From positions 1 through 44,151 of IMG/VR virus record IMGVR_UViG_3300009788_000056: a stretch of 44,151 bases of DNA. One strand, 5' to 3'. Below the pieces are notes generated by a model. It worked only from the letters and a program-made list of their open reading frames with translations, did not search any database and was not told the origin of the DNA. Shown piece after piece: positions 6,515 through 14,400 of the stretch (its first letter is position 1; every line of letters starts with the position of its first letter). Origin of the DNA: a virus. The translations under genes and the position numbers were made by a program.

Positions 6515-7064
6515 TTTTTTAAAATTTATTTTGTATTCGATAGTTAGTGCAGTTATATTTATTGGTGTTTTCTTTATTTTCGTAAATCCAAGTGTTGTTG
6601 GGGAAACTTATGAAAAAACTAAAGACTCTATTGACAGATTATCTTATGATGTGTCTGAGGATGAAAATATTATTTTTATTAATAATATTTCACTTAAATT
6701 GGCTAATCCAGAACCATTCGGTTTTAATAGGTTTAATGACATAAGTTATTCTATAAGTTATGTAGAAGATGAAGATACCTATTTTATAGTCGCTGATTTT
6801 AAAGACGAGAGTGGTTATCTGAATAATAAATGTTATAGAGTAATTCATCGAACTGCATTAAAAGATACTGAGTTGTGTGAAGAATGTTCAAATAATACTG
6901 CTGATAAAATTTACTGTGATATTCATTATGTGACAAAACTTAATTCTAAAGGAACATTAATTGGAACGTTTCGTACTGAAAATCCAGTAGGAAGTGGGTT
7001 AAAAGTTATTGGTTCTGATATGAATATTTGGCATATTATTGAAGATTACTGGAAGAATAATTAA
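6507..7064 (+). CDS. Membrane-anchored protein sharing the cysteine domain of the adhesin
   Basis: The ATG at 6507 is coupled to the upstream gene and gives 185 residues. A signal/anchor helix at about 5-24 is followed by an ectodomain. Its C-terminal half matches the membrane-proximal part of the LamG adhesin (17780): CYRVIHRTALKDTELCEEC here against CLRVINRDATGDTEICETC there, then a shared YC and G-T-x-I-x-T-F pattern. It therefore has the same four-cysteine domain without the lectin part. It may be a partner or competitor of the adhesin at the cell surface. Confidence 0.65.
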   Translation: MNNFLKFILYSIVSAVIFIGVFFIFVNPSVVGETYEKTKDSIDRLSYDVSEDENIIFINNISLKLANPEPFGFNRFNDISYSISYVEDEDTYFIVADFKDESGYLNNKCYRVIHRTALKDTELCEECSNNTADKIYCDIHYVTKLNSKGTLIGTFRTENPVGSGLKVIGSDMNIWHIIEDYWKNN

Positions 7065-7094
7065 GTTAACATAAGATGAAAGGAGGAATACAAA

Positions 7095-7700
7095 ATGGAG
7101 AAAAAAGAAAATAAAAATAAACCAAAAGTAAAAGAAACTACAGTATTAGTTGAACCTATCAATTTATCTATAATTAATTTTAAGATAACTGGAACAAGCC
7201 CATTATTAATGGATAAGTTTCCTGATGAGGCAAAGAAGCAAATTACAGAGAAACAAATGGGTAAGAGCCAGACAAAGAAGAAACCAAGAGATATTGATAA
7301 GGAAACTTTAGAGGCAGTACATAGGACTCAAGATGGAACTATAGGATTCCCAGCAATAGGATTTAAAGCTGGGTTAATCGAATCAACATCTTTTATCGGA
7401 GATAAGTTCTTTTCAAAGAAGTTACTAAAAGGTATTCAGATTGTAAATTCTACAGATGGATTAGTACCAATCGAGTTTAAGAAACAAGATATATTAGAAC
7501 ACAGTATTCAAAGTAATACGAAATATACACCACAGTTTCACGAATGGAGTTGCGTTTTACAAATACAATTTGATCAGAACAACATATCAAAAGAAGATTT
7601 GGCAAACCTAATAAATTACGCGGGATTTTACTATGGTATTGGTATATGGTCTCCAAGATGTAAAAGTGGAGGAAGTTATGGAATGTATAAACTCGGTTAA
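7095..7700 (+). CDS. Conserved phage-type protein (PLLM...GFPA family)
   Basis: A 201-residue soluble protein with TGTSPLLMDKF near residue 35, IGFPAIGFKAGL near 80-91 and GIGIWSPRCKSGGSYG near the end. I know this pattern from phage and mobile-element proteins of unknown function, usually followed by a protein with an FEWDD motif, as here. The pair often lies in replication/recombination regions. A strong AAAGGAGG site precedes the ATG. Function uncertain. Confidence 0.6.
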   Translation: MEKKENKNKPKVKETTVLVEPINLSIINFKITGTSPLLMDKFPDEAKKQITEKQMGKSQTKKKPRDIDKETLEAVHRTQDGTIGFPAIGFKAGLIESTSFIGDKFFSKKLLKGIQIVNSTDGLVPIEFKKQDILEHSIQSNTKYTPQFHEWSCVLQIQFDQNNISKEDLANLINYAGFYYGIGIWSPRCKSGGSYGMYKLG

Positions 7701-8139
7701 AACATTTAAAGCAAGAACTGGTGCGCCATTTAAACAAGATGAGGCACAAGTTATTGGAGAGACTTTAGACGAAATTCGTAAAAAGAATGGAGGAAATCTT
7801 AGAAGTGAAGAGATAGTTAAAGAAGCTAAGATTAAGAAGAACCCATTGCACGAACATTTTGAATGGGACGATACAGTTTGCGGAGAGCAACACAGACTAA
7901 ATCAAGCAAGAAATATTACCAGTCACATAGTAGAAGAATTAGTTGTAGATGGAAATCCAATAGAGCAGAGGTCTTTTTTAAGTGTTACAAATCAAGAATC
8001 TGAAATAGTATATGTAAGCTTAGAAGATGCAATTGTTAATATCGACTATAAAAAACAACTATTAGACAAAATGATAACTATGATGGAAAATTTGACGGTT
8101 ACAATGAAACTTTTTAAGATAAAAGATTATCCTAAATAA
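7678..8139 (+). CDS. Conserved phage-type protein (FEWDD family)
   Basis: The ATG at 7678 lies just after a GGAGGAAG site and overlaps the previous gene, giving 153 residues. The stretch PLHEHFEWDDTVCGEQHRLN followed by QARNI is the recognisable signature. It partners the gene at 7095. It is the last plus-strand gene before the pentamer-phased region and faces the recombinase gene. Confidence 0.6.
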   Translation: MECINSVKTFKARTGAPFKQDEAQVIGETLDEIRKKNGGNLRSEEIVKEAKIKKNPLHEHFEWDDTVCGEQHRLNQARNITSHIVEELVVDGNPIEQRSFLSVTNQESEIVYVSLEDAIVNIDYKKQLLDKMITMMENLTVTMKLFKIKDYPK

Positions 8140-8157
8140 CTATTACTATTACACTTA

Positions 8158-8415
8158 GTTGGGCTTAGTGCCGTTGCTGTTTTGTAAAGTTACGTATTGT
8201 TTTGTAAAGTATCGTGTAGTATTGTCAAGTAAAGATTTAAAATTTTGCCTTTTATTTTTGAGGCAAATTCATATTCAATGTGACGTAAAGTATCGTGATG
8301 TTTTGTAATGTTCGGTATGGCGTTGTGCTGTGTTGTTTGGTAAAGTAGAGTTTAGTAGAGTAAAATATAAGTGTTGACCCGTATTGTGGGGTAATGTTGT
8401 GTTCGGTGCTGTATT
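8158..8415. repeat. GTNNN pentamer-phased array in the convergent intergenic region
   Basis: In this gene-free stretch GT dinucleotides recur every 5 bp on the plus strand. Block 1: 11 consecutive GT at 8179-8229. Block 2: 16 of 17 positions from 8280 to 8360. Block 3: 8 of 9 from 8371 to 8411. A short prelude has GT at 8158, 8168 and 8173. Phase slips by one base between blocks, and a hairpin separates blocks 1 and 2. The three bases between GTs vary, so this is not a simple satellite. Half-turn spacing suggests a protein-binding array, such as a replication, partition or recombination site. Confidence 0.85.
8244..8267. other. Hairpin between the two GTNNN blocks
   Basis: TTTGCCT (8244-8250) pairs with AGGCAAA (8261-8267) around a 10-base T-rich loop. 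It sits in the 46-bp interruption of the pentamer array. It may be structural, or a terminator for transcripts from the left. Confidence 0.5.
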
Positions 8416-8428
8416 ATAAAGAAAGTTT

Positions 8429-8447
8429 GGCGGAACTATAAACCGCC
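8429..8447. terminator. GC hairpin after the recombinase gene
   Basis: GGCGG (8429-8433) pairs with CCGCC (8443-8447) around a 9-base loop, 7 bp beyond the recombinase stop. It is conspicuous in this AT-rich sequence. No clear T-run follows, so terminator is a guess; a protein-binding site is the alternative. Confidence 0.4.
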
Positions 8448-8454
8448 GTTAATA

Positions 8455-9126
8455 TCAATCTTCAAGATATTGCCTTAGCTCTCCACCACCTATTTTAAGA
8501 TATTGTTCAGTTTGAGCAACGGTTGCATGCTCTAAAGCATCTTTAATAACTATCATACCAGCAGGTGTTTTAATCTTCTTAGCTAAATCAATTGCGTAAC
8601 TATGTCTGAAGTGGTGTGGATGTGGATCGCTTCCACCAACCTTAAACACTCCAGCTTTAAAACAAACATCACGTACAATCTCCCAACATCTTTGCCTTGA
8701 TAAGTGACATTCGGCTTTATATGGACTTTCCAGTATATATGTATTCAGTTCTAATTTTTTAGATTCGACATAATTTTTTAATATATTTAATGTTTTTTGA
8801 TCCATTGCTTTTCTAACTGTTAAATCTATTCTTTTTGTTTGGTAGTGTTCTACACCATCTTTACCAATATACTTAAGTTTCTCACCATTCTTTCCAATTA
8901 CTTTTTTAGACTTTTTTAAGATATGCCAGATAATATCCTTGTTTTCAAAATCAATATCTCTAACTTTTAATTGTAATAACTCACTTATTCTTCTACCGCT
9001 TTTCCAGAGAAGTCTTATTAGAACCCTATCTCTATCGCTTTTACAAGCTGCATAAATACTTTCTCTCTGGCCTTCTTTAAAGAAACCATCAAGATCTCTC
9101 ATAACTTTACTACTCCATTCCTCCAT
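8455..9126 (-). CDS. Tyrosine recombinase / integrase
   Basis: A 223-residue protein with the phage-integrase catalytic set: Arg in SGRRISEL (R46), HHFRHSY (H171, R174), LEH (H200) and QYLK (Y209). It catalyses site-specific strand exchange through a 3'-phosphotyrosyl intermediate. It is compact, lacking a large N-terminal arm-binding domain, like archaeal XerA-type and viral integrases. It lies alone on the minus strand behind the ATPase operon, facing the GTNNN array, with an 8-6-8 inverted repeat just upstream. It could integrate the element or resolve multimers. No second att site can be seen without the host genome. Confidence 0.9.
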   Translation of the reverse strand: MEEWSSKVMRDLDGFFKEGQRESIYAACKSDRDRVLIRLLWKSGRRISELLQLKVRDIDFENKDIIWHILKKSKKVIGKNGEKLKYIGKDGVEHYQTKRIDLTVRKAMDQKTLNILKNYVESKKLELNTYILESPYKAECHLSRQRCWEIVRDVCFKAGVFKVGGSDPHPHHFRHSYAIDLAKKIKTPAGMIVIKDALEHATVAQTEQYLKIGGGELRQYLED

Positions 9127-9137
9127 GTTAATCGACC

Positions 9138-9159
9138 TTACAAAAGATATGTTTTGTAA
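9138..9159. other. Candidate recombination core site (8-6-8 inverted repeat)
   Basis: TTACAAAA (9138-9145), a 6-bp spacer GATATG, then TTTTGTAA (9152-9159): perfect 8-bp arms with the spacer length seen in Xer/dif-type crossover sites. It lies 12 bp upstream of the recombinase start. The same octamer TTTTGTAA occurs three times in the GTNNN array (8180, 8200 and 8301 regions). It could alternatively be an operator of the recombinase gene. Confidence 0.5.
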
Positions 9160-9243
9160 CCTCCCTCTAACTCCACATTAAAATCATGATGGTATATATG
9201 ATTATATAATAATAAAGTATATCTTCCGTGCCATGTCACACTT

Positions 9244-10185
9244 CTACTCGCCATCGCCAACCTCCTTAAAACCTTTCATTTTCTCGTAGTCTTCAATACT
9301 TCTCATGGAACGCCTGATAGTATCTGCTGTTACTCCAATCTCCACACCAATTTGACTATGGGTCAGTCCCTTATTTTTCAATTCTAAAATTCTCCGCCAT
9401 CTTTCTATCCTTTCTCTACTAACTTTATCACGATAACTTTCTGTTTCAGTATCTACATCTTCATCTTTAGTCCTAGAATCCAATTTCGCTTCTTGATACT
9501 CTTTCCAAACCTCTTTAGGAACAGGAGGAATCTTTGTGTAAAACCAGTAGCATTGTGTGTATTGTTCAACCCTAACAGATTCGCCCAGTGTTCTTTCAAA
9601 CACTCTTTTATTCTTCCACCTTTTAGTTTTAAGTTTATAATTCTCATCAATGTGCCACGGATCACGGCAATCTTTGTCGTCGTCCCTTTTATAGAAAATC
9701 GCCAGTCCTCTGATTGGCACATGCACCCAATATTTAATCATAAAGTTTCTAAAATTCTCTGCAAAATTCTGGAACCTAGGCATCAATAAAGCAGTACATA
9801 AATGATGACCTTCTCTATTCACATCATATAATTCATTTAATTTTTGTTGTACTTTGTCATGCCACTTATGTTTATGTAATCCCCTCGAGGCTTCATCTAT
9901 ATGTAAAAATGAATGTATCGGAAGCTCCATATATTGTTTTTCTATTTGTGCAGAATTAGGTATAAAACAAATATTTTTATCAAAATCATAATCATGGTCA
10001 ATCATAGTACCAAGTATTGCCGCAGCATTTGATTTTCCACATCCTGGATAACCAGTAACAGCAATCACTACATGCCCCTCATTTCGTAAATCCTTCCTAA
10101 TTTCACTGACAAATATTTTTAAGTTTGGGTCTAAATTTTTAAAAAAATCTGGATCAATAACTTTTATTTTTTCTCTAACACTCAT
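9244..10185 (-). CDS. P-loop ATPase with C-terminal HTH
   Basis: A 313-residue protein with Walker A GYPGCGKS (45-52), Walker B FLHIDEAS (about 93-100) and a C-terminal segment (about 260-305, LTHSQIGVEIGVTADTIRRS) that reads as a helix-turn-helix. The DVNREGHH and LMPRFQNF segments recall Zot/HerA-like and archaeal viral ATPases. It could package DNA, open an origin, or act in partition; the HTH implies site-specific DNA binding, possibly to the nearby array. It is the last gene of a three-gene minus-strand operon. Confidence 0.75.
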   Translation of the reverse strand: MSVREKIKVIDPDFFKNLDPNLKIFVSEIRKDLRNEGHVVIAVTGYPGCGKSNAAAILGTMIDHDYDFDKNICFIPNSAQIEKQYMELPIHSFLHIDEASRGLHKHKWHDKVQQKLNELYDVNREGHHLCTALLMPRFQNFAENFRNFMIKYWVHVPIRGLAIFYKRDDDKDCRDPWHIDENYKLKTKRWKNKRVFERTLGESVRVEQYTQCYWFYTKIPPVPKEVWKEYQEAKLDSRTKDEDVDTETESYRDKVSRERIERWRRILELKNKGLTHSQIGVEIGVTADTIRRSMRSIEDYEKMKGFKEVGDGE

Positions 10186-10682
10186 TATGCCGTAGGGAGA
10201 TTATCAAAATTCTTATCTCCCCTTATCCCCTTTTTAATTCTTTCAGCGGTTGTCATATTTCTTCTAACAACAATACCTAGTCCAATAACTTGTTTTGTTG
10301 AATATAGTTTTGTTTTTAAATCCTTACATAAATCTACAAAATCGAATATTAATTTTTTACTAATAGGTGCCCTAGACCTTAATGACTGTTCCCATCTCCT
10401 TTTTAATACAATTCCTTTTTTTATTAAAACGTCGTATTCTTTCTGTAAATTACCAAGAGCGATTAATGGTTTAAAGTCATCATATAAATTTACTAACTCA
10501 GAAAGAAATTTTTGCATTAATTCTAACGATGGAAGCGCAGTGGAATTAACAATTCCACTCAGTTGATCTATATTAATTAGCGTCTTATCATACCTTGCAA
10601 AATCATACTGCCCCATTGAAAATTCAGATTGATATTTTGGTCTCCAGCTTGGCTTAAATCCGTCACTTTTAGTTTCTTCCAT
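10185..10682 (-). CDS. Helical hypothetical protein in the ATPase operon
   Basis: A 165-residue soluble, mainly helical protein with a basic C-terminal third (RRNMTTAERIKKGIRG). Its stop overlaps the ATPase start (TAATG), so the two are co-translated and may be partners. No domain is recognised. Confidence 0.6.
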   Translation of the reverse strand: MEETKSDGFKPSWRPKYQSEFSMGQYDFARYDKTLINIDQLSGIVNSTALPSLELMQKFLSELVNLYDDFKPLIALGNLQKEYDVLIKKGIVLKRRWEQSLRSRAPISKKLIFDFVDLCKDLKTKLYSTKQVIGLGIVVRRNMTTAERIKKGIRGDKNFDNLPTA

Positions 10683-10845
10683 TATAAATGATCACTCGCT
10701 GTTTATTAGATTTAAATACTAAAAAAGCACCAACAAAAAAAAATCCAACACTAACAACACCACGACCACCAATTAATAATATTGCTCCTAGAAACCCAAG
10801 TATATATCCAATCATTTTATAGGTAAATAATTTTAAATCTTGCAT
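10669..10845 (-). CDS. Two-helix membrane mini-protein, 58 aa
   Basis: Read from the minus strand: MQDLKLFTYKMIGYILGFLG..., with hydrophobic helices at about 11-25 and 30-44 and a basic tail. It overlaps the next minus-strand gene by 14 bp, and its ATG lies about 24 bp from a TATA box, making it the first gene of a leaderless operon with the ATPase. A membrane partner in the operon could tether the ATPase. Confidence 0.6.
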   Translation of the reverse strand: MQDLKLFTYKMIGYILGFLGAILLIGGRGVVSVGFFFVGAFLVFKSNKQRVIIYNGRN

Positions 10846-10863
10846 AATAATATAAGATATTGG

Positions 10864-10884
10864 TATATATAAGGTTTACATTCT
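10864..10884 (-). promoter_or_regulatory. Promoter of the minus-strand ATPase operon
   Basis: On the minus strand this reads GAATGTAAACCTTATATATA, a TATA box with an extended upstream element, at leaderless distance from the ATG at 10845. Nearly the same block (GAATGTAAACYTTATAAAG) occurs at 3713 and 14884. Confidence 0.6.
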
Positions 10885-10897
10885 ACCCAATACATAA

Positions 10898-10906
10898 GTA
10901 TTTAAA
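10898..10906 (+). promoter_or_regulatory. TATA box of the small gene at 10928
   Basis: GTATTTAAA lies about 25 bp before the ATG at 10928, divergent from the minus-strand promoter only a few bases away. Competing or coordinated transcription from this switch region is possible. Confidence 0.5.
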
Positions 10907-10927
10907 CTATTAATTAGTATTATTTAT

Positions 10928-11044
10928 ATGAGTGATTGGACAGATTTTATGAAAGGAAGGATGGGACCTTATATAAAAAAATATGGTAGCTATAAAAAAG
11001 CCATAAAGGCCTTGGCTGTAGATTATAAAAAGAAGAAGAAATAA
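10928..11044 (+). CDS. Small basic protein, 38 aa
   Basis: Reads MSDWTDFMKGRMGPYIKKYG, then SYKKAIKALAVDYKKKKK. It is strongly basic at the C-terminus and tyrosine/lysine-rich. The ATG is at leaderless distance from the TATA at 10898. It resembles small virion-associated or DNA-binding peptides; no family is recognised. Confidence 0.55.
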   Translation: MSDWTDFMKGRMGPYIKKYGSYKKAIKALAVDYKKKKK

Positions 11045-11059
11045 TTTTAAATTACAAAA

Positions 11060-11068
11060 CTTTAAATA
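11060..11068 (+). promoter_or_regulatory. TATA box of the virion operon micro-ORFs
   Basis: CTTTAAATA is centred about 29 bp before the ATG at 11094. No stronger promoter is seen before the large virion gene at 11497, so this probably drives the first virion transcript. Confidence 0.5.
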
Positions 11069-11093
11069 CTTAACACACCTCTAATAATAGAAT

Positions 11094-11150
11094 ATGAGAT
11101 TCCAATTATTGAAAAAAACTAAATTAGAGATGAAAGTCTTTAATGTATAA
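11094..11150 (+). CDS. Possible 18-residue peptide ORF
   Basis: MRFQLLKKTKLEMKVFNV starts at leaderless distance from the 11060 TATA and overlaps the next micro-ORF by 8 bp. It is so short that it may be only a translated leader. The case rests on the chain of overlapping ORFs. Confidence 0.3.
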   Translation: MRFQLLKKTKLEMKVFNV

Positions 11151-11253
11151 CTGGCTTGGTTCGTTTAGGAGAAGGGGTGTTAAGAGAAATAAATATTTTT
11201 TATTTTTAAATAGGAGAAAAAGATTATGGCAAAATATTATAAGAGACGTATAA
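11143..11253 (+). CDS. Possible 36-residue very basic peptide
   Basis: Reads MYNWLGSFRRRGVKRNKYFL, then FLNRRKRLWQNIIRDV, with about a third of residues Arg or Lys. It overlaps the ORFs before and after it. Basic mini-proteins coat DNA in some archaeal spindle-shaped viruses (SSV1 VP2), which is only an analogy here. Confidence 0.4.
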   Translation: MYNWLGSFRRRGVKRNKYFLFLNRRKRLWQNIIRDV

Positions 11254-11270
11254 GGGAGGTGAATTTATGA
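11226..11270 (+). CDS. Possible 14-residue basic leader peptide
   Basis: MAKYYKRRIREVNL follows an AGGAG site and stops in an ATGA overlap with the gene at 11267. It may couple translation into the virion operon or be a functional peptide. Confidence 0.35.
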   Translation: MAKYYKRRIREVNL

Positions 11271-11497
11271 ATAAGTTTTTAGTTATTGGGGTTGTGGCGA
11301 TAGTAATCTGTTCGGTTGTTCTTTATGGATATTACGCAACTCCAGTGTTAATTGGAGAAGATTTTGATTGTGATTCAGAACGAGGACAGACTGGTATTCC
11401 ATATAAAAGGAGACCATTACCACTTGAATCATCACAACATTATATTAATAGAATAAATGAAGCTTTTCAAAATCAAATAAAAGAGGCTTGTGATTAA
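11267..11497 (+). CDS. Small N-terminally anchored protein
   Basis: A 76-residue protein with a hydrophobic helix at about 4-24, then DFDCDSERGQTG and a basic/proline segment ending in KEACD. Two ectodomain cysteines may pair. A GGGAGGTG site precedes the ATG. It directly precedes the 1003-residue virion protein and overlaps its ATG region (TTAATG). Confidence 0.6.
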   Translation: MNKFLVIGVVAIVICSVVLYGYYATPVLIGEDFDCDSERGQTGIPYKRRPLPLESSQHYINRINEAFQNQIKEACD

Positions 11498-14400
11498 TGG
11501 GAATGACTCCTGCCCAAAAAAAGGCAACGGCAGAAGCAAGAGAAAAATTAAGACAAGCAGAGAAAACGCTTGGAAAAGAAGCTGGAGCAATTAGACAAAG
11601 GATAAGAACAGGAGGAAGGACTTCTGTTATCCCAAGTAAAGTAACAGAAATCACTCCTGGTGTTTATAGATATATTGATCCAATAACTGGAAGAGCAAGC
11701 ATAACAACATCAAAAGCTGATGCCGAGAGATATGCTATGGGTGGTGCCATAGAATTAACTAAAGAGTTTCAAGAGAAATATAGAGACACTGGCCGTATAA
11801 GATTAATTGAAGAATTAGCTAGAAGAGGAGATGTATCAGCCATAGAAGAATTGAAACAAATAAAAAAATCTCCATTTCAAATCCCAACACGACAAGAACA
11901 AATTATCGCAGAAAGAACAGCACCAACAATATCATCAGCACAACAAAGATATATAGCATCTTTAAGAAGTGGAATAACCCCCACAATAGAAGCATACAGA
12001 GGAGTTGGGTTTGACGTAAGAGCTAAAGATATTACATGGCAAGAACCTGTTTTTGGAACTATAACACCAGATACAACAACAGGATTTCGTGAGAGGTCTG
12101 TTTTTGAAGAATTAAAATTAAGAGAAGTTATTGATCCTGATATTTCTATACCAGTTGAAGTTCTTTATCAACAACAAGCCGATAGAATTGCTAATAAAAT
12201 TATAGAAGAAGAAACCACTAAAGCCCAAGCAGTTCTTCAAAATTCTTTAGATAAAATACAGGCTAAAATTGATAGTGGTGAGATGTCTGTAATGAGAGGT
12301 AATGAAGCTCTTGATAGAATAACTGATACTGCTAATAGAAAACTTCAAAGTAATATAATTATTAAGTTTGATAAACAATTAACGGCGGCTCAGAAATCCA
12401 AAGCATTTAAGGATAAGTTAAGCAAAGCAACAGGATTTAGAGAAGCATATAAATTTGTTGATCCTGAATTTATTAAAGAAAGAACGAAGCGAAAAATAAA
12501 AACCGCTATTGATATTACTGCTGCGGTTGTTAGTGGTGTTGCTCCTCCTGTTGGTATTGCTTATTTTGGAGCTAAAGGATTATATTTAGGTACAAAAAAA
12601 CCTACCAGAAAAGAGGCTTTAGCAGATATTGGTGCAGCATGGCAACAATCTCTAAAGGGGAAGGAAGTAACTGAATCTGAATTACTCCAAAAATATAAAG
12701 GATATAGAAGAGAAGCCGGAGTTAGTTTATTATTTGCTGGAATGTCTGGTATTACTTATGCCGGACAAATTGGAGGACAAATAACAACAGGGAGAGCGGC
12801 GGCATTGAAGGCAAAACCGTGGACTATAACAGGCCGAGAGATTGGTAAAGATAAGGGAGTAACCGTTCTAAAAGTATCAGCATCTAAAACAACTGGTGTA
12901 GCTTCTGCTGAAGCTGAATTGATATTACCTATACAAATGGACGCAAAGGGTGGATATAAAATACTAGCTGGTAAGGGGTCTGTTAAAACTAGAGTAGTAG
13001 ATTTTATGAGGCAAGGGGTTGTTAAACCTGGTGAAGATGTTATAAAAGGTTCTTTGAAATTTACTACATTTGGGAAAGGAACAACAAGAGAAGGATTTTT
13101 TAGAACTGATTTTGGAAACATTAAGTTAGATAAGTTAGGTATAAAGGTAACTGCTGGTGAGGGTTATATTTCTCCTAATACCGTTCAGAATATTAGGACT
13201 GAGGCAGTAACTAGAAGAAGGTGGATTAGTAAAAAACCATTTGATGTTGGGACTAAACAAGAATGGTTAACTCGATTCGATGTAGCAACTAAACCAGAAC
13301 ATTTTAAGTTTGGAGGTATTAGTAGAGAAACACCAACCGGTACACAATTTATATCTGGGAAGTTATCTAGGGCGAGACTATATCCAGCAGAGGGTAGGTT
13401 TACTGGTTTGTTTAAAATTGGGGCAAAAGGAGAAATAATAAAAAAAGGTGCTGTGGAAGAGGCTGCTAAGGGATGGAGAACCTTTACTGGTGGTGGTACT
13501 AAATCATCTAAAGCTTTCTTTGAGCAATTATATGCTCCCAAAGTTGTTCCAAAAGTAATAACTAAGGCTGAAGTTGCGGCTAAACAAATCACTCCTGGTA
13601 TCTTAGGTGCTGCTGAGAAAGGTGTTATTACTACAACTAAAATAGCTCCGAGTGTATTCGCTAGAACTGCCTTATCAACTCTTCCTGTAGTTGGTGCAAA
13701 AGCTGCTCCTGTTATCACTCCATTAATAGATATTAAATCAACTGGAAGACTAAAAGATAAATATGGTGTTGCTCCTGGCGTTGATGTTGGTATAACTGGG
13801 CGATCTATTTCTGAAGGATTGGATGTGAATCCAATCACAGGAGTTAAACCTTCTACTGATGTTTTTTTTAGACCTGCTAGTGCCGTTAGTCCTAGATTAT
13901 CTACGAGACAAGCTGCTAGGCAGATAGTAAAACCGGTGCAAGCCCCTGGGGTAATCCCTCCAATATCTACACCAACACCAAGAGATATACCTACACCAAT
14001 TCCATCCATAAGTCCTCCTATATTCTTCGGTTTTGAAAAGAAGAAGAAACCTCAAGTAGTTAAAGCTCAAGGATTCGATGCGTTTTATTTGAGGCATGGG
14101 ACAAAACCGGTAGCACAAAGAAGCTGGGTTAAGATTAATAAAAAACCTCTAACAAAGAAAAGTGCTTTGAGTATGATGGGTCGAACTGTGGACGAAAGAA
14201 TTAGTGCGAGAGGGAAGATTGAGAAAACACCAATTAAGAAAGGAAAGCCCAAGGTTGGTTTAGTTCTTGATACTAAAGATAAATATTGGCAAAGAAGTTC
14301 GAAGAGATTTAGGCCATGGAAACAAAAGAAGGGGGTTAGGACACCTTTAGGACAGGACAGATATATAGAACGCCAGAAATTCAGAATTTCATCTCCACAG

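Noticed and set aside
8158-8415. CRISPR array or ordinary tandem repeat
   Set aside because: There is no constant repeat unit or spacer; only the GT pair of each pentamer is fixed.
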